In this document: one piece after another, positions 8,133-14,321 of the stretch
Numbering within the stretch: position 1 is the first letter of the stretch
How the letters are laid out: the number at the start of each line of letters is the position of its first letter
Assembly (NCBI GenBank): GCA_046153915.1
Contig: JBJXFC010000279.1
Span: forward strand, 1 to 19,110
Source of the DNA: JANNVZ01 sp046153915
GTDB lineage: Bacteria; Bacteroidota; Bacteroidia; Flavobacteriales_D; Sanyastnellaceae
Length of the DNA: 19,110 nucleotides
Reading direction: 5' to 3'
Notes under the pieces: generated by a model
What the model saw: the letters and a program-made list of their open reading frames with translations, nothing else
The model's database searches: none
What the model was told of the DNA's origin: nothing
Program-made: the position numbers and the translations under genes

Positions 8133-8140
8133 CAAATGTA
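8133..8140 (-). promoter_or_regulatory. -7 box (TACATTTG) of the sigma-factor gene
   Basis: TACATTTG on the minus strand is a perfect match to the Bacteroidota -7 consensus TAnnTTTG, about 20 bases before the ATG at 8113. The expected -33 region falls in the T-run of the upstream terminator (8156-8162), so that element is T-rich rather than TTTG. It helps decide the start codon. Confidence 0.5.
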
Positions 8141-8155
8141 CAACCGGATGGGCAT

Positions 8156-8177
8156 AAAAAAACACCCTTCTGGGGTG
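8156..8177 (-). terminator. intrinsic terminator, second of a tandem pair
   Basis: Minus strand: CACCC/GGGTG stem (8163-8167 with 8173-8177) followed by seven T (8156-8162). It stands between the CsbD-like gene and the sigma-factor promoter. Confidence 0.75.
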
Positions 8178-8180
8178 CAT

Positions 8181-8224
8181 AAAAAAACTCACCAGGTCAT
8201 GCTTAACCGCGCTAACACCTGGTG
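8181..8224 (-). terminator. intrinsic terminator after the CsbD-like gene
   Basis: Minus strand: perfect 8-base stem CACCAGGT/ACCTGGTG (8217-8224 with 8190-8197), a 19-base loop, then a T-run at 8181-8187. It begins 22 bases after the stop codon of the CsbD-like gene. A long loop is unusual but the stem and T-run are clear. Confidence 0.8.
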
Positions 8225-8246
8225 AATTTAATTCTTTAGCTCCAAA

Positions 8247-8447
8247 TCAGAGTGCAGCAATAATGGCTGTCAGCTCTTCTTTTGATTTGCCCAACTTCGC
8301 CTGAAGTTTGCCCATCATATCCTCTTTCTTGCCTATTTCAAAAGCAAGATCAGAATCTCTCAAGGTGATGAATTTGGCTTTCAGTTTTGCTTTTTGTTCT
8401 TCCCAGTTTCCCTTTAAAGGAATCGAAGAAGCGCTCGTATTGCTCAT
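8247..8447 (-). CDS. CsbD-like general stress protein
   Basis: A 66-residue hydrophilic protein. LKGNWEEQKAKLKAKF is the hallmark N-terminal motif of the CsbD family (PF05532, usually 55-70 residues), followed by LRDSDLAFEIGKKEDMMGKLQAKLGKSKEEL, which matches the second half of the family. CsbD is a sigma-B-controlled stress protein in Bacillus, and homologues are induced by stress in many phyla; the molecular function is unknown. It stands alone between the promoter at 8513-8549 and a tandem terminator. The spacing from the TATAAT box to the ATG is 65 bases. The gene is probably controlled by the shared motif, as are YtxH and lmo0937 further right. Confidence 0.9.
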   Translation of the reverse strand: MSNTSASSIPLKGNWEEQKAKLKAKFITLRDSDLAFEIGKKEDMMGKLQAKLGKSKEELTAIIAAL

Positions 8448-8512
8448 TGTTATGGTATTTATTTGTAATGAAATTATTACCCAACAAAGAACTAAACCAT
8501 CCGGAATCCGCC

Positions 8513-8549
8513 ATTATACAACTCACACATTAATTTATGTTATTCCCAC
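8513..8549 (-). promoter_or_regulatory. shared stress-promoter motif, site 1 (CsbD-like gene)
   Basis: Minus strand: GTGGGAAT (8549-8542), exactly 23 bases, then TATAAT (8518-8513). The block after the first box reads AACATAA instead of the commoner GATGTAA. It is one of six sites with identical spacing and lies 65 bases before the CsbD-like start codon. Confidence 0.78.
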
Positions 8550-8601
8550 AAAATTTCTGTTTGTAGAAACAACCTTTGTCACCTACATTGATTGTAGTGT
8601 G

Positions 8602-8940
8602 TTATTCATAGCCGTCCTTGATCACTGTCAAAATCAATTTAAACCGACCTGTGGCCCTAATGAAGTGAGCGGTGTGTGCAGGAATTACTATAGACTGTCC
8701 CGTTAACAAAAAGTGTGGCTCATCGGCGATTACAATTTCTACACTGCCGTCGATAATTTGTACGAATGAATCGAACGGAATTGTTTTTTCCGTTAACCCC
8801 TCACCATTGTCAACAGACATTACACTGATATTTCCTGTCGATTTTTTCAGTATGGTTTTGATCACAATAGAATTTGGAATGTATTCTATGATCTCGACTG
8901 TAATAAACGCTTATGATTTTTCCAGGTCTGGGATATCCAT
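8602..8940 (-). pseudogene. cupin-domain gene interrupted by a stop at codon 10
   Basis: From ATG 8940 the frame reads MDIPDLEKS, then TAA (8913-8911), then continues AFITVEIIEYIPNSIVIKTI into a full cupin. The residues on both sides of the stop match the N-terminus I know from small Bacteroidota cupins, in which this position is a sense codon (usually Lys). The open part includes GEGLTEKTIPFDSFVQIIDG, the LLTGQSIVIPAHTAHFI second cupin motif, and a C-terminal LILTVIKDGYE. Full-length relatives are about 112 residues. Translation could restart at GTG 8865 (87 residues) but would lose the first strand. Causes may be a nonsense mutation or a sequencing error. It lies 13 bases after the lipoprotein terminator and has no promoter of its own that I can see. 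A purine-rich AAAGAAAGAAG precedes ATG 8940. Confidence 0.75.
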
Positions 8941-8952
8941 TCTTCTTTCTTT

Positions 8953-8980
8953 TTAGAAAAAGGCGGGTATTAAACCCGCC
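8953..8980 (-). terminator. intrinsic terminator after the coiled-coil lipoprotein gene
   Basis: Minus strand: perfect 6-base stem GGCGGG/CCCGCC (8980-8975 with 8967-8962), a 7-base loop, then a T-rich run ending near 8953. It begins about 20 bases after the stop codon at 8999 and ends 13 bases before the cupin ATG. Confidence 0.85.
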
Positions 8981-8998
8981 CCCATTACATGTTCGTAT

Positions 8999-9436
8999 TT
9001 ACTTCTTATTGTCTTGTCCCAATTCCTTGAATGCCTCGGCAATCGCTTCCATGTCGTGAGTCATCTCCCTTTTAAAAGCTGCCCAGTCTGTTGGTCGGTT
9101 CTTTTCATAGTTGTCGAGCTTCGTTTTGAGGTCCTTGTTGCTCTTCTCTAAAGCATTGATCTGATCCACTGTTTTTGCTGAACCCGACTTTTTTGCTCTT
9201 AGCTCAACAATGCGCAGGTCATTAGCATTGATTGCTGCTTCAGTCGCCGACTTCAGCGCTTTCCACTCAGCTTCCTCGGATTGTTTTATAACATCAGCAG
9301 CAGCAGCGGCTTCTTTAGCTTTTAAATCCTCTTGAGCCTTGGTTACCGCGACTTTCGCCTTTTCCTCTTTTTCAGAAGGGCTTTGGCAGCCCAGCATAAA
9401 CGCGGCAATAGCGATAATTCCAAGCGTTCGTTTCAT
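8999..9436 (-). CDS. coiled-coil lipoprotein, function unknown
   Basis: About 145 residues from ATG 9436 (MKRTLGIIAIAAFMLGCQS); ATG 9451 is five codons further upstream and also possible. The N-terminus is a lipoprotein signal with a good lipobox (FMLGC), so the mature protein should be lipid-anchored in the envelope. The rest is almost entirely Ala/Lys/Glu-rich helix (EKEEKAKVAVTKAQEDLKAKEAA and on to the end), a predicted coiled coil. The shape recalls Bacteroidota stress-linked lipoproteins and Lpp-like spacers, but no family can be assigned. It ends at a strong terminator. The nearest shared-motif promoter is at 9648-9684, giving an unusually long leader of about 200 bases. Confidence 0.88.
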   Translation of the reverse strand: MKRTLGIIAIAAFMLGCQSPSEKEEKAKVAVTKAQEDLKAKEAAAAADVIKQSEEAEWKALKSATEAAINANDLRIVELRAKKSGSAKTVDQINALEKSNKDLKTKLDNYEKNRPTDWAAFKREMTHDMEAIAEAFKELGQDNKK

Positions 9437-9647
9437 GTGTGTAATTTTCATTGTTTGTTTGTTTTAGAATGAACAACATATTGTTATCCGTCTTTTTGTT
9501 CCATTTGGTTAAAATGAATTCTATACTATTCATTTGTACGCTTATTTATTAAGTGATTTCTCTGATTGATCTTTGTTGCGACCGGTAATTGGAGAGCAGC
9601 CAGAATTTCTTCAGACCTCAAAACTCGTTGGTCATGCTCGTTCAATG

Positions 9648-9684
9648 CTTACAGCATATCCCCCAATAGTTACATCATTCACAC
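9648..9684 (-). promoter_or_regulatory. shared stress-promoter motif, site 5 (lipoprotein gene)
   Basis: Minus strand: GTGTGAAT (9684-9677), 23 bases beginning GATGTAA, then TGTAAG (9653-9648). It lies about 197-212 bases before the lipoprotein start, further than at other sites. The gap 9452-9769 otherwise holds no supported gene; it carries only this site and a weak inverted repeat AACAA/TTGTT near 9473-9486. Confidence 0.7.
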
Positions 9685-9769
9685 CTCACCGAAATGATGC
9701 TTCTGGTTCTGTGGGTGATTCTAAATCTTTATTAAAACGCGCTAATACGCACTCTGAGTATAAGATCGG

Positions 9770-10306
9770 CTATTTGATATTCCTCATTGAAATGCTACAA
9801 TTTGTATTCAACTCATTGAATTCAAACTGGCAATCCAAATAATGCGGAACCCTTATTATTGCCCCTTTCATAGAAGAAAATCCATAGCCCTCCGCTGGCA
9901 TGCCAAGCAAATTTTTGTCCAGTAGATTATTTCCATTCATGTCGTTAAAAACGGCTATGGCGTACATTCCATATGGCATTTCAATGCTGACACATTCCTG
10001 GCCACTGGCAAAAACACAATCGAGTTCTTTGAAGCAACTTGTGCGTTGCAGAAAGATGTCCTGCTTGCGGTAGATTGTTATAATTGTATGTGTGTCGTTA
10101 GCAGAAGCCATATCCAAACACACTGAAAGAGCCGGTAATTTAGTGGGCACAGTTGATTGATTCTCCGGATTGCTAATCGTGTCCTTCTGACCTCCTTCCG
10201 CTTCAACAGTTTTTTGGATCTGCTGGGGGCCGTTATCATTTTGACATGCAAATAAACCTGGCATTACAAATCCCGCGAACAAGACTAAAGAATGGACCAA
10301 TTTCAT
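9770..10306 (-). CDS. DUF2141-domain lipoprotein
   Basis: A 178-residue protein with a lipoprotein signal peptide ending in a lipobox-like LFAC (residues about 18-21). The middle is a Gln/Asn/Thr-rich linker (about 22-55). The C-terminal half carries the DUF2141 signature: GMYAIAVFNDMNGNNLLDKN followed by LLGMPAEGYGFS, with conserved Asp/Asn residues that may bind calcium, as in other domains with DxNxN loops. The mature protein is probably anchored in the envelope. Its ATG overlaps the stop of the AI-2E-family gene by four bases (10303-10306), so it is the last gene of the five-gene operon starting at YtxH. I see no convincing terminator after it. Confidence 0.88.
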   Translation of the reverse strand: MKLVHSLVLFAGFVMPGLFACQNDNGPQQIQKTVEAEGGQKDTISNPENQSTVPTKLPALSVCLDMASANDTHTIITIYRKQDIFLQRTSCFKELDCVFASGQECVSIEMPYGMYAIAVFNDMNGNNLLDKNLLGMPAEGYGFSSMKGAIIRVPHYLDCQFEFNELNTNCSISMRNIK

Positions 10307-11430
10307 TTTGGTGGATTGGCTGGTGTTTTTAAAACAGTGCGTATATAACTTGTCAATTGTTCATGGGGCATTTTTCCTTTTACAGGGACAACAACCTGTC
10401 CCAATAAAAATCCCCAGGCCTTGAAGCCGTCAATTCTATCGAATATTAATTTGACAATGGCCAATAATGGAATAGAAAGAAACATGCCTGGAATTCCCCA
10501 GACTGCAGCACCGGCTACAACCACCACCAAAGAAACCAGTGCGTTCAGTTTAACACGCGAGCCCACTATGCGGGGCACTACGTAGTTGTTATCAATAAAC
10601 TGGATGAACAAATACATAATTGCCACATACAAAAGATACACCGGAGTCTTGGTCATGAGCGCCACAAGCATAAACACACCTACACTGATGAGTGCACCTA
10701 TGTATGGAATGACGTTGAGCAAAGCTCCGCAAATGCCAAGCAGTACGGCATAGTCGATTCCCAATATCAACAAACCCGTCACATTTAGCGCAGCTACAAT
10801 TAAAAACTCTGTAAACAATCCAACCAGATAACTCTGGATAATGACTTTGGTCTCTTTTATTATTTCTCCTACCTTGACATTGTTTGATTCACCAAAAACG
10901 CGGTACACAAACTCAACCAGGTGATTGTGATACAACAATATCATAAATACATAGACCGGAGTAAGAAAAACCATAGCCAAAACACCTCCGAGTGAAAGCA
11001 GTGTGCTTCCAATAGCGGCTGAACTCGACCCCGCAATATCAGCTGTTGTCTGATCAATGACGTTTGTTATTTTGCCGCGATCGAGGTGGTAGTGATCTGA
11101 AAGCCACAATACACTATCGTCTGCCAGTTGCATAAACTTCAAACGCATTTGCGGCAATGATTCGCTGAGCAAATCAACCTGTGAAGACAACAACAAAATC
11201 GCAATAAAAGTTATGGAAGTCGCCGTGATAAGGATACTCAGTATTGCAAGTGTCCTGTTCCAGCCTTTGTTTACTAAAAAGGTAACCACCGGAGAAAACA
11301 AAATGGCTAGCAATCCTGCGAATACCAACGGCAGTATAAAATTGCGTGCCCCGGATGCGATGATACTGATAAGGTATAAACTGATACCAACCAGGCACAC
11401 TTTCAAATACAAAGGAAATTTCACGCTCAT
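10303..11430 (-). CDS. AI-2E family transporter (PF01594, YdiK/TqsA-like permease)
   Basis: A 375-residue multispanning membrane protein, the usual size for the family. Paired N-terminal transmembrane segments (LVGISLYLISIIASGARNFI, LPLVFAGLLAILFSPVVTFL) are followed by a third (LAILSILITATSITFIAILLL), then a soluble helical stretch (about 85-140), then five or so further segments. GIDYAVLLGICGALLNVIPYIGALI with the NVIPYIG core, and later GVPGMFLSIP-like sequence (WGIPGMFLSIPLLAIVKL), are signature regions of PF01594. Family members include an AI-2 exporter and sodium/proton antiporters, so the substrate here is open. It is in an operon with YtxH, holin-like and DUF2141 genes, which suggests a stress role rather than quorum sensing. 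Confidence 0.93.
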   Translation of the reverse strand: MSVKFPLYLKVCLVGISLYLISIIASGARNFILPLVFAGLLAILFSPVVTFLVNKGWNRTLAILSILITATSITFIAILLLSSQVDLLSESLPQMRLKFMQLADDSVLWLSDHYHLDRGKITNVIDQTTADIAGSSSAAIGSTLLSLGGVLAMVFLTPVYVFMILLYHNHLVEFVYRVFGESNNVKVGEIIKETKVIIQSYLVGLFTEFLIVAALNVTGLLILGIDYAVLLGICGALLNVIPYIGALISVGVFMLVALMTKTPVYLLYVAIMYLFIQFIDNNYVVPRIVGSRVKLNALVSLVVVVAGAAVWGIPGMFLSIPLLAIVKLIFDRIDGFKAWGFLLGQVVVPVKGKMPHEQLTSYIRTVLKTPANPPK

Positions 11431-11453
11431 TAGCCTTGGCAGTATTTGATAGA

Positions 11454-11861
11454 TTATTCCTTTTCTTCCTGAGCGGAGGATTTATTCTTAGTCAGTTTCA
11501 TTATTCCCTGTCCAATAGCATTGATGACAGGCTGGTTTTCTGTAACCAGTTTTCGCACACCAAACATCAACAGTGTGCCCATCAACTTTCGAAGTGGATT
11601 ATGGGAATTGCCAACGAACAATTTATTGGTAATCATGCCAGATGCAATTCCAAGGGCCGAACTGATTATTCCGCCTGTCAACTCCGGAGATTCTCTCACA
11701 TCATTCATGGCACTTTTAATCAGGTTGACTGGTTTTAAGCCTTCATATACAACCCAAAATTCTCTTCGCATCGTGTCTGACTGTATCGCTCGTTTTTTCT
11801 CCAAATCCGCAATAGCATTCAAAAGGTCTTCCTGATTGGTGATAGATTGTGGTTGAATCAT
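11454..11861 (-). CDS. conserved hypothetical protein of the YtxH/holin operon
   Basis: A 135-residue protein that begins with a charged helix (NQEDLLNAIADLEKKRAIQSDTM). The middle is more hydrophobic and Gly-rich (TGGIISSALGIASGMITNKLFVG), which could be one short membrane or amphipathic segment, and is followed by LRKLMGTLLMFGVRKLVTENQPVINAIG. The end is Lys/Glu-rich. I cannot name a family. The ATG overlaps the stop of the holin-like gene by four bases (11858-11861), and the AI-2E-type permease follows 23 bases later, so it is the third gene of the operon. It is probably peripheral or membrane-associated and works with the holin-like partner, which is inference from position only. Confidence 0.82.
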   Translation of the reverse strand: MIQPQSITNQEDLLNAIADLEKKRAIQSDTMRREFWVVYEGLKPVNLIKSAMNDVRESPELTGGIISSALGIASGMITNKLFVGNSHNPLRKLMGTLLMFGVRKLVTENQPVINAIGQGIMKLTKNKSSAQEEKE

Positions 11862-12211
11862 GTCTGTTGAAATGCCTTTTGAATGATCAATTGTCCAATG
11901 GTGCGTTCCAGTTTTTTAGGAAGAAAATAAATTCCCACTATGGTGAGAAGGACGTAAAAACCTGCCACTATGATAAATCCAAGATACATTTTGCCCAGGG
12001 CTTCACCAATCCACATGGCGCCGGCAATACTCAAAAAAAGCACACAAATAGCGGATAGAATGCCTATAATCATTCCTGTTAATAAGCCCGAGGTCACTTT
12101 GATAGATGTATCAACGGCCTTGAGTTTCATCAACTCAACAGTCGTTGTTGCCAGCTCTTCGGCATGAGCAACCAAAGATTCTATCGCTTGTTGTCGTGTG
12201 TCTTTAGCCAT
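11858..12211 (-). CDS. phage-holin-superfamily-III / YqjE-like membrane protein
   Basis: A 117-residue protein. The N-terminal helix (LVAHAEELATTTVELMKLKAVDTSIKVTS) resembles the start of PF07332-type proteins. Two transmembrane segments follow: LLTGMIIGILSAICVLFLSIAGAMWIGEAL and YLGFIIVAGFYVLLTIVGIYFL. Proteins of this family in bacterial chromosomes are not phage lysis genes and usually accompany YtxH/DUF883-like partners in stress operons (compare yqjD-yqjE in Escherichia coli). The upstream YtxH gene is 12 bases away and the downstream gene overlaps by four bases, giving tight operon structure. No phage genes are nearby. Confidence 0.85.
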   Translation of the reverse strand: MAKDTRQQAIESLVAHAEELATTTVELMKLKAVDTSIKVTSGLLTGMIIGILSAICVLFLSIAGAMWIGEALGKMYLGFIIVAGFYVLLTIVGIYFLPKKLERTIGQLIIQKAFQQT

Positions 12212-12223
12212 GGATCAGTACGT

Positions 12224-12481
12224 TCAGACTTTGAATTCCTCTGCCGACTGCTTCATTTTTTCAGCCGATTCTTTCGCTTCCTGTTTCACCGTTTCAAATT
12301 GCTTTGAAATGGTTTCCATGAATTGATTGAATTTTGCACCCATTTCATCTGCCAAATCTTCTCCTTTGCTTGTGATTTTTTTGCGGGTAACAGACCCTTT
12401 GTCCGGGGCGAATAAAATTCCGAGAGCCGCTCCCACGGCAGCTCCTACCAAAACTCCAACTACAACTTTACCTGAATTCAT
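12224..12481 (-). CDS. YtxH domain-containing protein
   Basis: About 85 residues from ATG 12481 (MNSGKVVVG). The frame is open to 12601, but the extra 40 codons overlap the promoter motif, so I reject that start. The N-terminus is the YtxH signature: GVLVGAAVGAALGILFAP, a Gly/Ala-rich membrane segment, followed by DKGSVTRKKITSKGEDLADEM. The rest is a charged helix (QFETVKQEAKESAEKMKQSAEEF), likely coiled coil or amphipathic. YtxH-family proteins are stress-induced and anchored at the inner membrane, with unknown molecular function. First gene of a five-gene operon, with the shared motif 50 bases upstream. Confidence 0.9.
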   Translation of the reverse strand: MNSGKVVVGVLVGAAVGAALGILFAPDKGSVTRKKITSKGEDLADEMGAKFNQFMETISKQFETVKQEAKESAEKMKQSAEEFKV

Positions 12482-12530
12482 TTTATTGATTTTTATGTGG
12501 GGCAAGATCACTTTAAATCCATGGTAATAA

Positions 12531-12567
12531 TTTACACAATTTATGCCGGTAATTACATGATTCACAC
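12531..12567 (-). promoter_or_regulatory. shared stress-promoter motif, site 4 (YtxH operon)
   Basis: Minus strand: GTGTGAAT (12567-12560), 23 bases beginning CATGTAA, then TGTAAA (12536-12531), 50 bases before the YtxH ATG. It stands between the terminator of the barrel gene (12611-12640) and the operon. Confidence 0.8.
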
Positions 12568-12610
12568 TTTTGGTTAGGTAAACGGAGCCGCAGTCTTTCA
12601 CATCTTATAC

Positions 12611-12640
12611 AAAAAAAACCCGCAACGAGTGCTGCGGGTT
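12611..12640 (-). terminator. intrinsic terminator after the outer-membrane barrel gene
   Basis: Minus strand: 8-base stem AACCCGCA/TGCGGGTT (12640-12633 with 12624-12617), an 8-base loop, then a T-run continuing to 12611. It begins 26 bases after the stop codon at 12666. Strong candidate. Confidence 0.88.
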
Positions 12641-12665
12641 CAAAGTTTTTAAACCAATTTTATGC

Positions 12666-13343
12666 TCAGAATAGAAACGAAAGTCCGAGATACCCTGAAT
12701 AAGATCTTACTCTGGCTTTGTCAAGGATATAATAAGAATCTGTATTAAGCGAGCGGCTATTGTCGCTGATGTCGAAAAAACCCATTACACCGCGGAAACC
12801 AAATCCAACACGAAATGTGCCTTGCGGATTCAGGCTGAAGTCGAGTCCACCGCCGTATGCAACGCCCAGATCTCCTTTCTTAACAGACAATACCGCGCTG
12901 GTTGTATCACTTGGGCTTGTGCCTGATATTTCAATCTTGCTTCCCACGCTTATTCCAATCTGCGGGCCTACAACCAAATTAAGATTAACCATTTTCGTGC
13001 GTCCCGTATTCAATGAAAGCAACAGTGGTACATTCACGTACTTCAAATTTACCTTTCTTTCAATATCTTGTTCTTTGTACTTCTGTGAAATAGAGTTGTA
13101 GATCACTTCAGCCTGGATACCCACATTCTCGGTCATGTTGAAAGCGAGCAATCCACCTATTCCATAGCCCAATGTCACTTCTCCTTTTACTGTTCCTCCG
13201 GAAGATGTCTGCATATCAAACGACGAAAAAGTTGGCATCACGCGAATGCCGATTTCTCCCTTCTGTGCTGATGATGCTACCGTGCAGAGTAAAAGTGCAC
13301 CACCTGTAATCACGGTGAGGAAATTGCGTTTTGTTGTATTCAT
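12666..13343 (-). CDS. outer-membrane beta-barrel (porin-family, PF13568-like) protein
   Basis: A 225-residue protein with a signal peptide (MNTTKRNFLTVITGGALLLC, cut near SSAQ). Alternating strands typical of PF13568 barrels follow: IGIRVMPTFSSF, GEVTLGYGIGGLLAFNM, VGIQAEVIYNSISQKY, LKYVNVPLLLSLN, VVGPQIGISVG, GVAYGGGLDFSL and FRVGFGFRGVMGF. The last strand is YSGYLGLSFLF, ending in Phe as is usual for outer-membrane barrels recognised by BAM. The Asn/Leu NVPLLLSL segment is a family hallmark. Function unknown, and it may be a structural or sensory envelope protein. It has its own shared-motif promoter (13394-13430) and its own terminator, so it is monocistronic. Confidence 0.9.
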   Translation of the reverse strand: MNTTKRNFLTVITGGALLLCTVASSAQKGEIGIRVMPTFSSFDMQTSSGGTVKGEVTLGYGIGGLLAFNMTENVGIQAEVIYNSISQKYKEQDIERKVNLKYVNVPLLLSLNTGRTKMVNLNLVVGPQIGISVGSKIEISGTSPSDTTSAVLSVKKGDLGVAYGGGLDFSLNPQGTFRVGFGFRGVMGFFDISDNSRSLNTDSYYILDKARVRSYSGYLGLSFLF

Positions 13344-13393
13344 AATGATAATTTATATTATGTGCGAATCTCTATCAAATGAGTGTGGCAGAT

Positions 13394-13430
13394 ATTATAC
13401 ATTTCATCAAAAGAGTTACATCATTCCCAC
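13394..13430 (-). promoter_or_regulatory. shared stress-promoter motif, site 2 (outer-membrane barrel gene)
   Basis: Minus strand: GTGGGAAT (13430-13423), 23 bases beginning GATGTAA, then TATAAT (13399-13394), 50 bases before the ATG at 13343. This is the copy closest to the consensus. Confidence 0.82.
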
Positions 13431-13472
13431 GTCTCTCAAAGGCGAGCTCAGGTAGTATTCAATGCCTGGTCT

Positions 13473-13859
13473 TCAATTTGAAATTCCGAAATGCTCGCGC
13501 ACTTTGGCATACTGCTGATTGTCGCTCAGGTGATCGCTTGCCATCACTTCAATTCGGATTTGTGCAAAGCGATGATCAGAACGCAACAAATTACGCAATT
13601 CAGATTTTGCATCTGTAGGTCCGAAAATCAATACGTGATCATAGTTTAAAATTTCTGCACCAATTTTTTTGTAGTATTCCGATTGCTGATGATTTTCCTT
13701 GTTGTGCATCACATTTTCATTTTTCTGCAGTGTGGACTCTTTTGATTGATGGGTAAATTCAGATTCTATTACGATTCGATCTTTGCCTTCAATATTTCCA
13801 TCCATCAAATTGGCTCTTGAATGATCCATCCAAATGCCGAGGTTTTTTTGTGTACTCAT
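13473..13859 (-). CDS. baeRF-like (bacterial eRF1/host-attachment-type) protein
   Basis: A 128-residue soluble protein. The N-terminal NLGIWMDHSRANLM resembles the first strand of eRF1-like baeRF proteins, where a D-x-x-x-A pattern follows a hydrophobic strand. After a polar, low-complexity middle (about 40-66, ESTLQKNENVMHNKENHQQ) comes EYYKKIGAEILNYDHVLIFGPTDAKSELRNLL. This has the helix, strand and GPT/GP turn seen in the archaeal release factor 1 domain-3 fold. The conserved GGQ of true release factors is absent, so it does not terminate translation in the usual way. In other Bacteroidota I have seen such genes next to stress genes, consistent with the position here. It starts 25 bases after a terminator hairpin and probably depends on read-through from the gene at 14196. 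Confidence 0.68.
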   Translation of the reverse strand: MSTQKNLGIWMDHSRANLMDGNIEGKDRIVIESEFTHQSKESTLQKNENVMHNKENHQQSEYYKKIGAEILNYDHVLIFGPTDAKSELRNLLRSDHRFAQIRIEVMASDHLSDNQQYAKVREHFGISN

Positions 13860-13883
13860 TTTTATGTATTTGAATTCTTAACA

Positions 13884-13910
13884 GAAAAAGCACCATTTCC
13901 AAGTGGTGCT
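13884..13910 (-). terminator. terminator or attenuator between the His/Ala-rich gene and the baeRF-like gene
   Basis: Minus strand: 7-base stem AGCACCA/TGGTGCT (13910-13904 with 13895-13889), 8-base loop, then a T-run with one C (13890-13884). It is 31 bases after the upstream stop and 25 bases before the next ATG, and no promoter is visible in that interval. Confidence 0.75.
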
Positions 13911-13941
13911 TCTTCAGATGTTAAAATGACCTTCTTCCTGC

Positions 13942-14196
13942 TTATGAATTAGTGGAAGAATGTGATTTCGAAATTTCGCGCTGCGCATCCGATGCGTGCA
14001 CCACATGGCCTTGTGCCTTGATTGTGCTCAATGCGGCTTTTTCCAAATCGCCTGCATCATGATGCTTTGCCGCTTCCAGATGGTGCTTTGAAGCAGCCTC
14101 CAGATGACTGGCAATTTTTTTATGGCTATCGGCTCCCTTCATAGGGGTGGTAGCATCTTTCAATTCTTTGGCTGGAGCACTGGTTACTTCTGACAT
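13942..14196 (-). CDS. small His/Ala-rich helical protein
   Basis: An 84-residue protein with no signal peptide or membrane segment. The core (SHKKIASHLEAASKHHLEAAKHHDAGDLEKAALSTIKAQGHVVHA) is helical and carries repeated HLEAA/HHLEAA and KHH units. Eleven or so histidines, many at i/i+1 positions, could bind metal, but this is unproven. Similar small proteins occur in Bacteroidota and Proteobacteria next to stress genes, as far as I recall; no function is known. It has its own shared-motif promoter (14266-14302), 70 bases from the ATG, and is followed by the hairpin at 13884-13910 and the baeRF-like gene. Confidence 0.85.
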   Translation of the reverse strand: MSEVTSAPAKELKDATTPMKGADSHKKIASHLEAASKHHLEAAKHHDAGDLEKAALSTIKAQGHVVHASDAQREISKSHSSTNS

Positions 14197-14265
14197 TGTT
14201 GTAATTATTTGTATCGGGAAACATTTCCTGACATCTCAAATTTCAACATGACTTCGTTCTGAATA

Positions 14266-14302
14266 ATTACACATTTCTGCAATTTTCTTACACCATTCCC
14301 AC
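14266..14302 (-). promoter_or_regulatory. shared stress-promoter motif, site 3 (His/Ala-rich gene)
   Basis: Minus strand: GTGGGAAT (14302-14295), 23 bases beginning GGTGTAA, then TGTAAT (14271-14266), 69 bases before the ATG at 14196. It begins only 19 bases after the stop codon of the lmo0937-like gene. Confidence 0.8.
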
Positions 14303-14321
14303 ATTGCAAAGTGGCGCGTTT

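Noticed and set aside
8514..8528. Second partial match (GTGTGAGT...TATAA) next to site 1
   Set aside because: It overlaps the TATAAT box of site 1, lacks the AAT of the first box, and has no second TRTAA at the right distance.
9526..9645. 39-codon frame starting TTG on the minus strand after site 5
   Set aside because: The start would coincide with the expected transcription start, there is no ATG, and nothing recognisable is encoded; kept only as a possibility in the long-leader finding.
9573..9842. 89-codon plus-strand frame
   Set aside because: It runs over promoter site 5 and into the end of the DUF2141 gene, and its product has no recognisable features.
10303..11430. AI-2 quorum-sensing role for the permease
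   Set aside because: The family name is historical and members include ion antiporters; no luxS or lsr genes are nearby.
11931..11938. A seventh GTGGGAAT on the minus strand
   Set aside because: It lies inside the holin-like gene, is not followed by N2-TRTAA, and has AACGC instead of TRTAA at the 23-base position. It acts as a useful negative control.
11858..12211. Holin-like gene as evidence for a prophage
   Set aside because: No other phage genes occur, and the family is common in chromosomal stress operons with YtxH.
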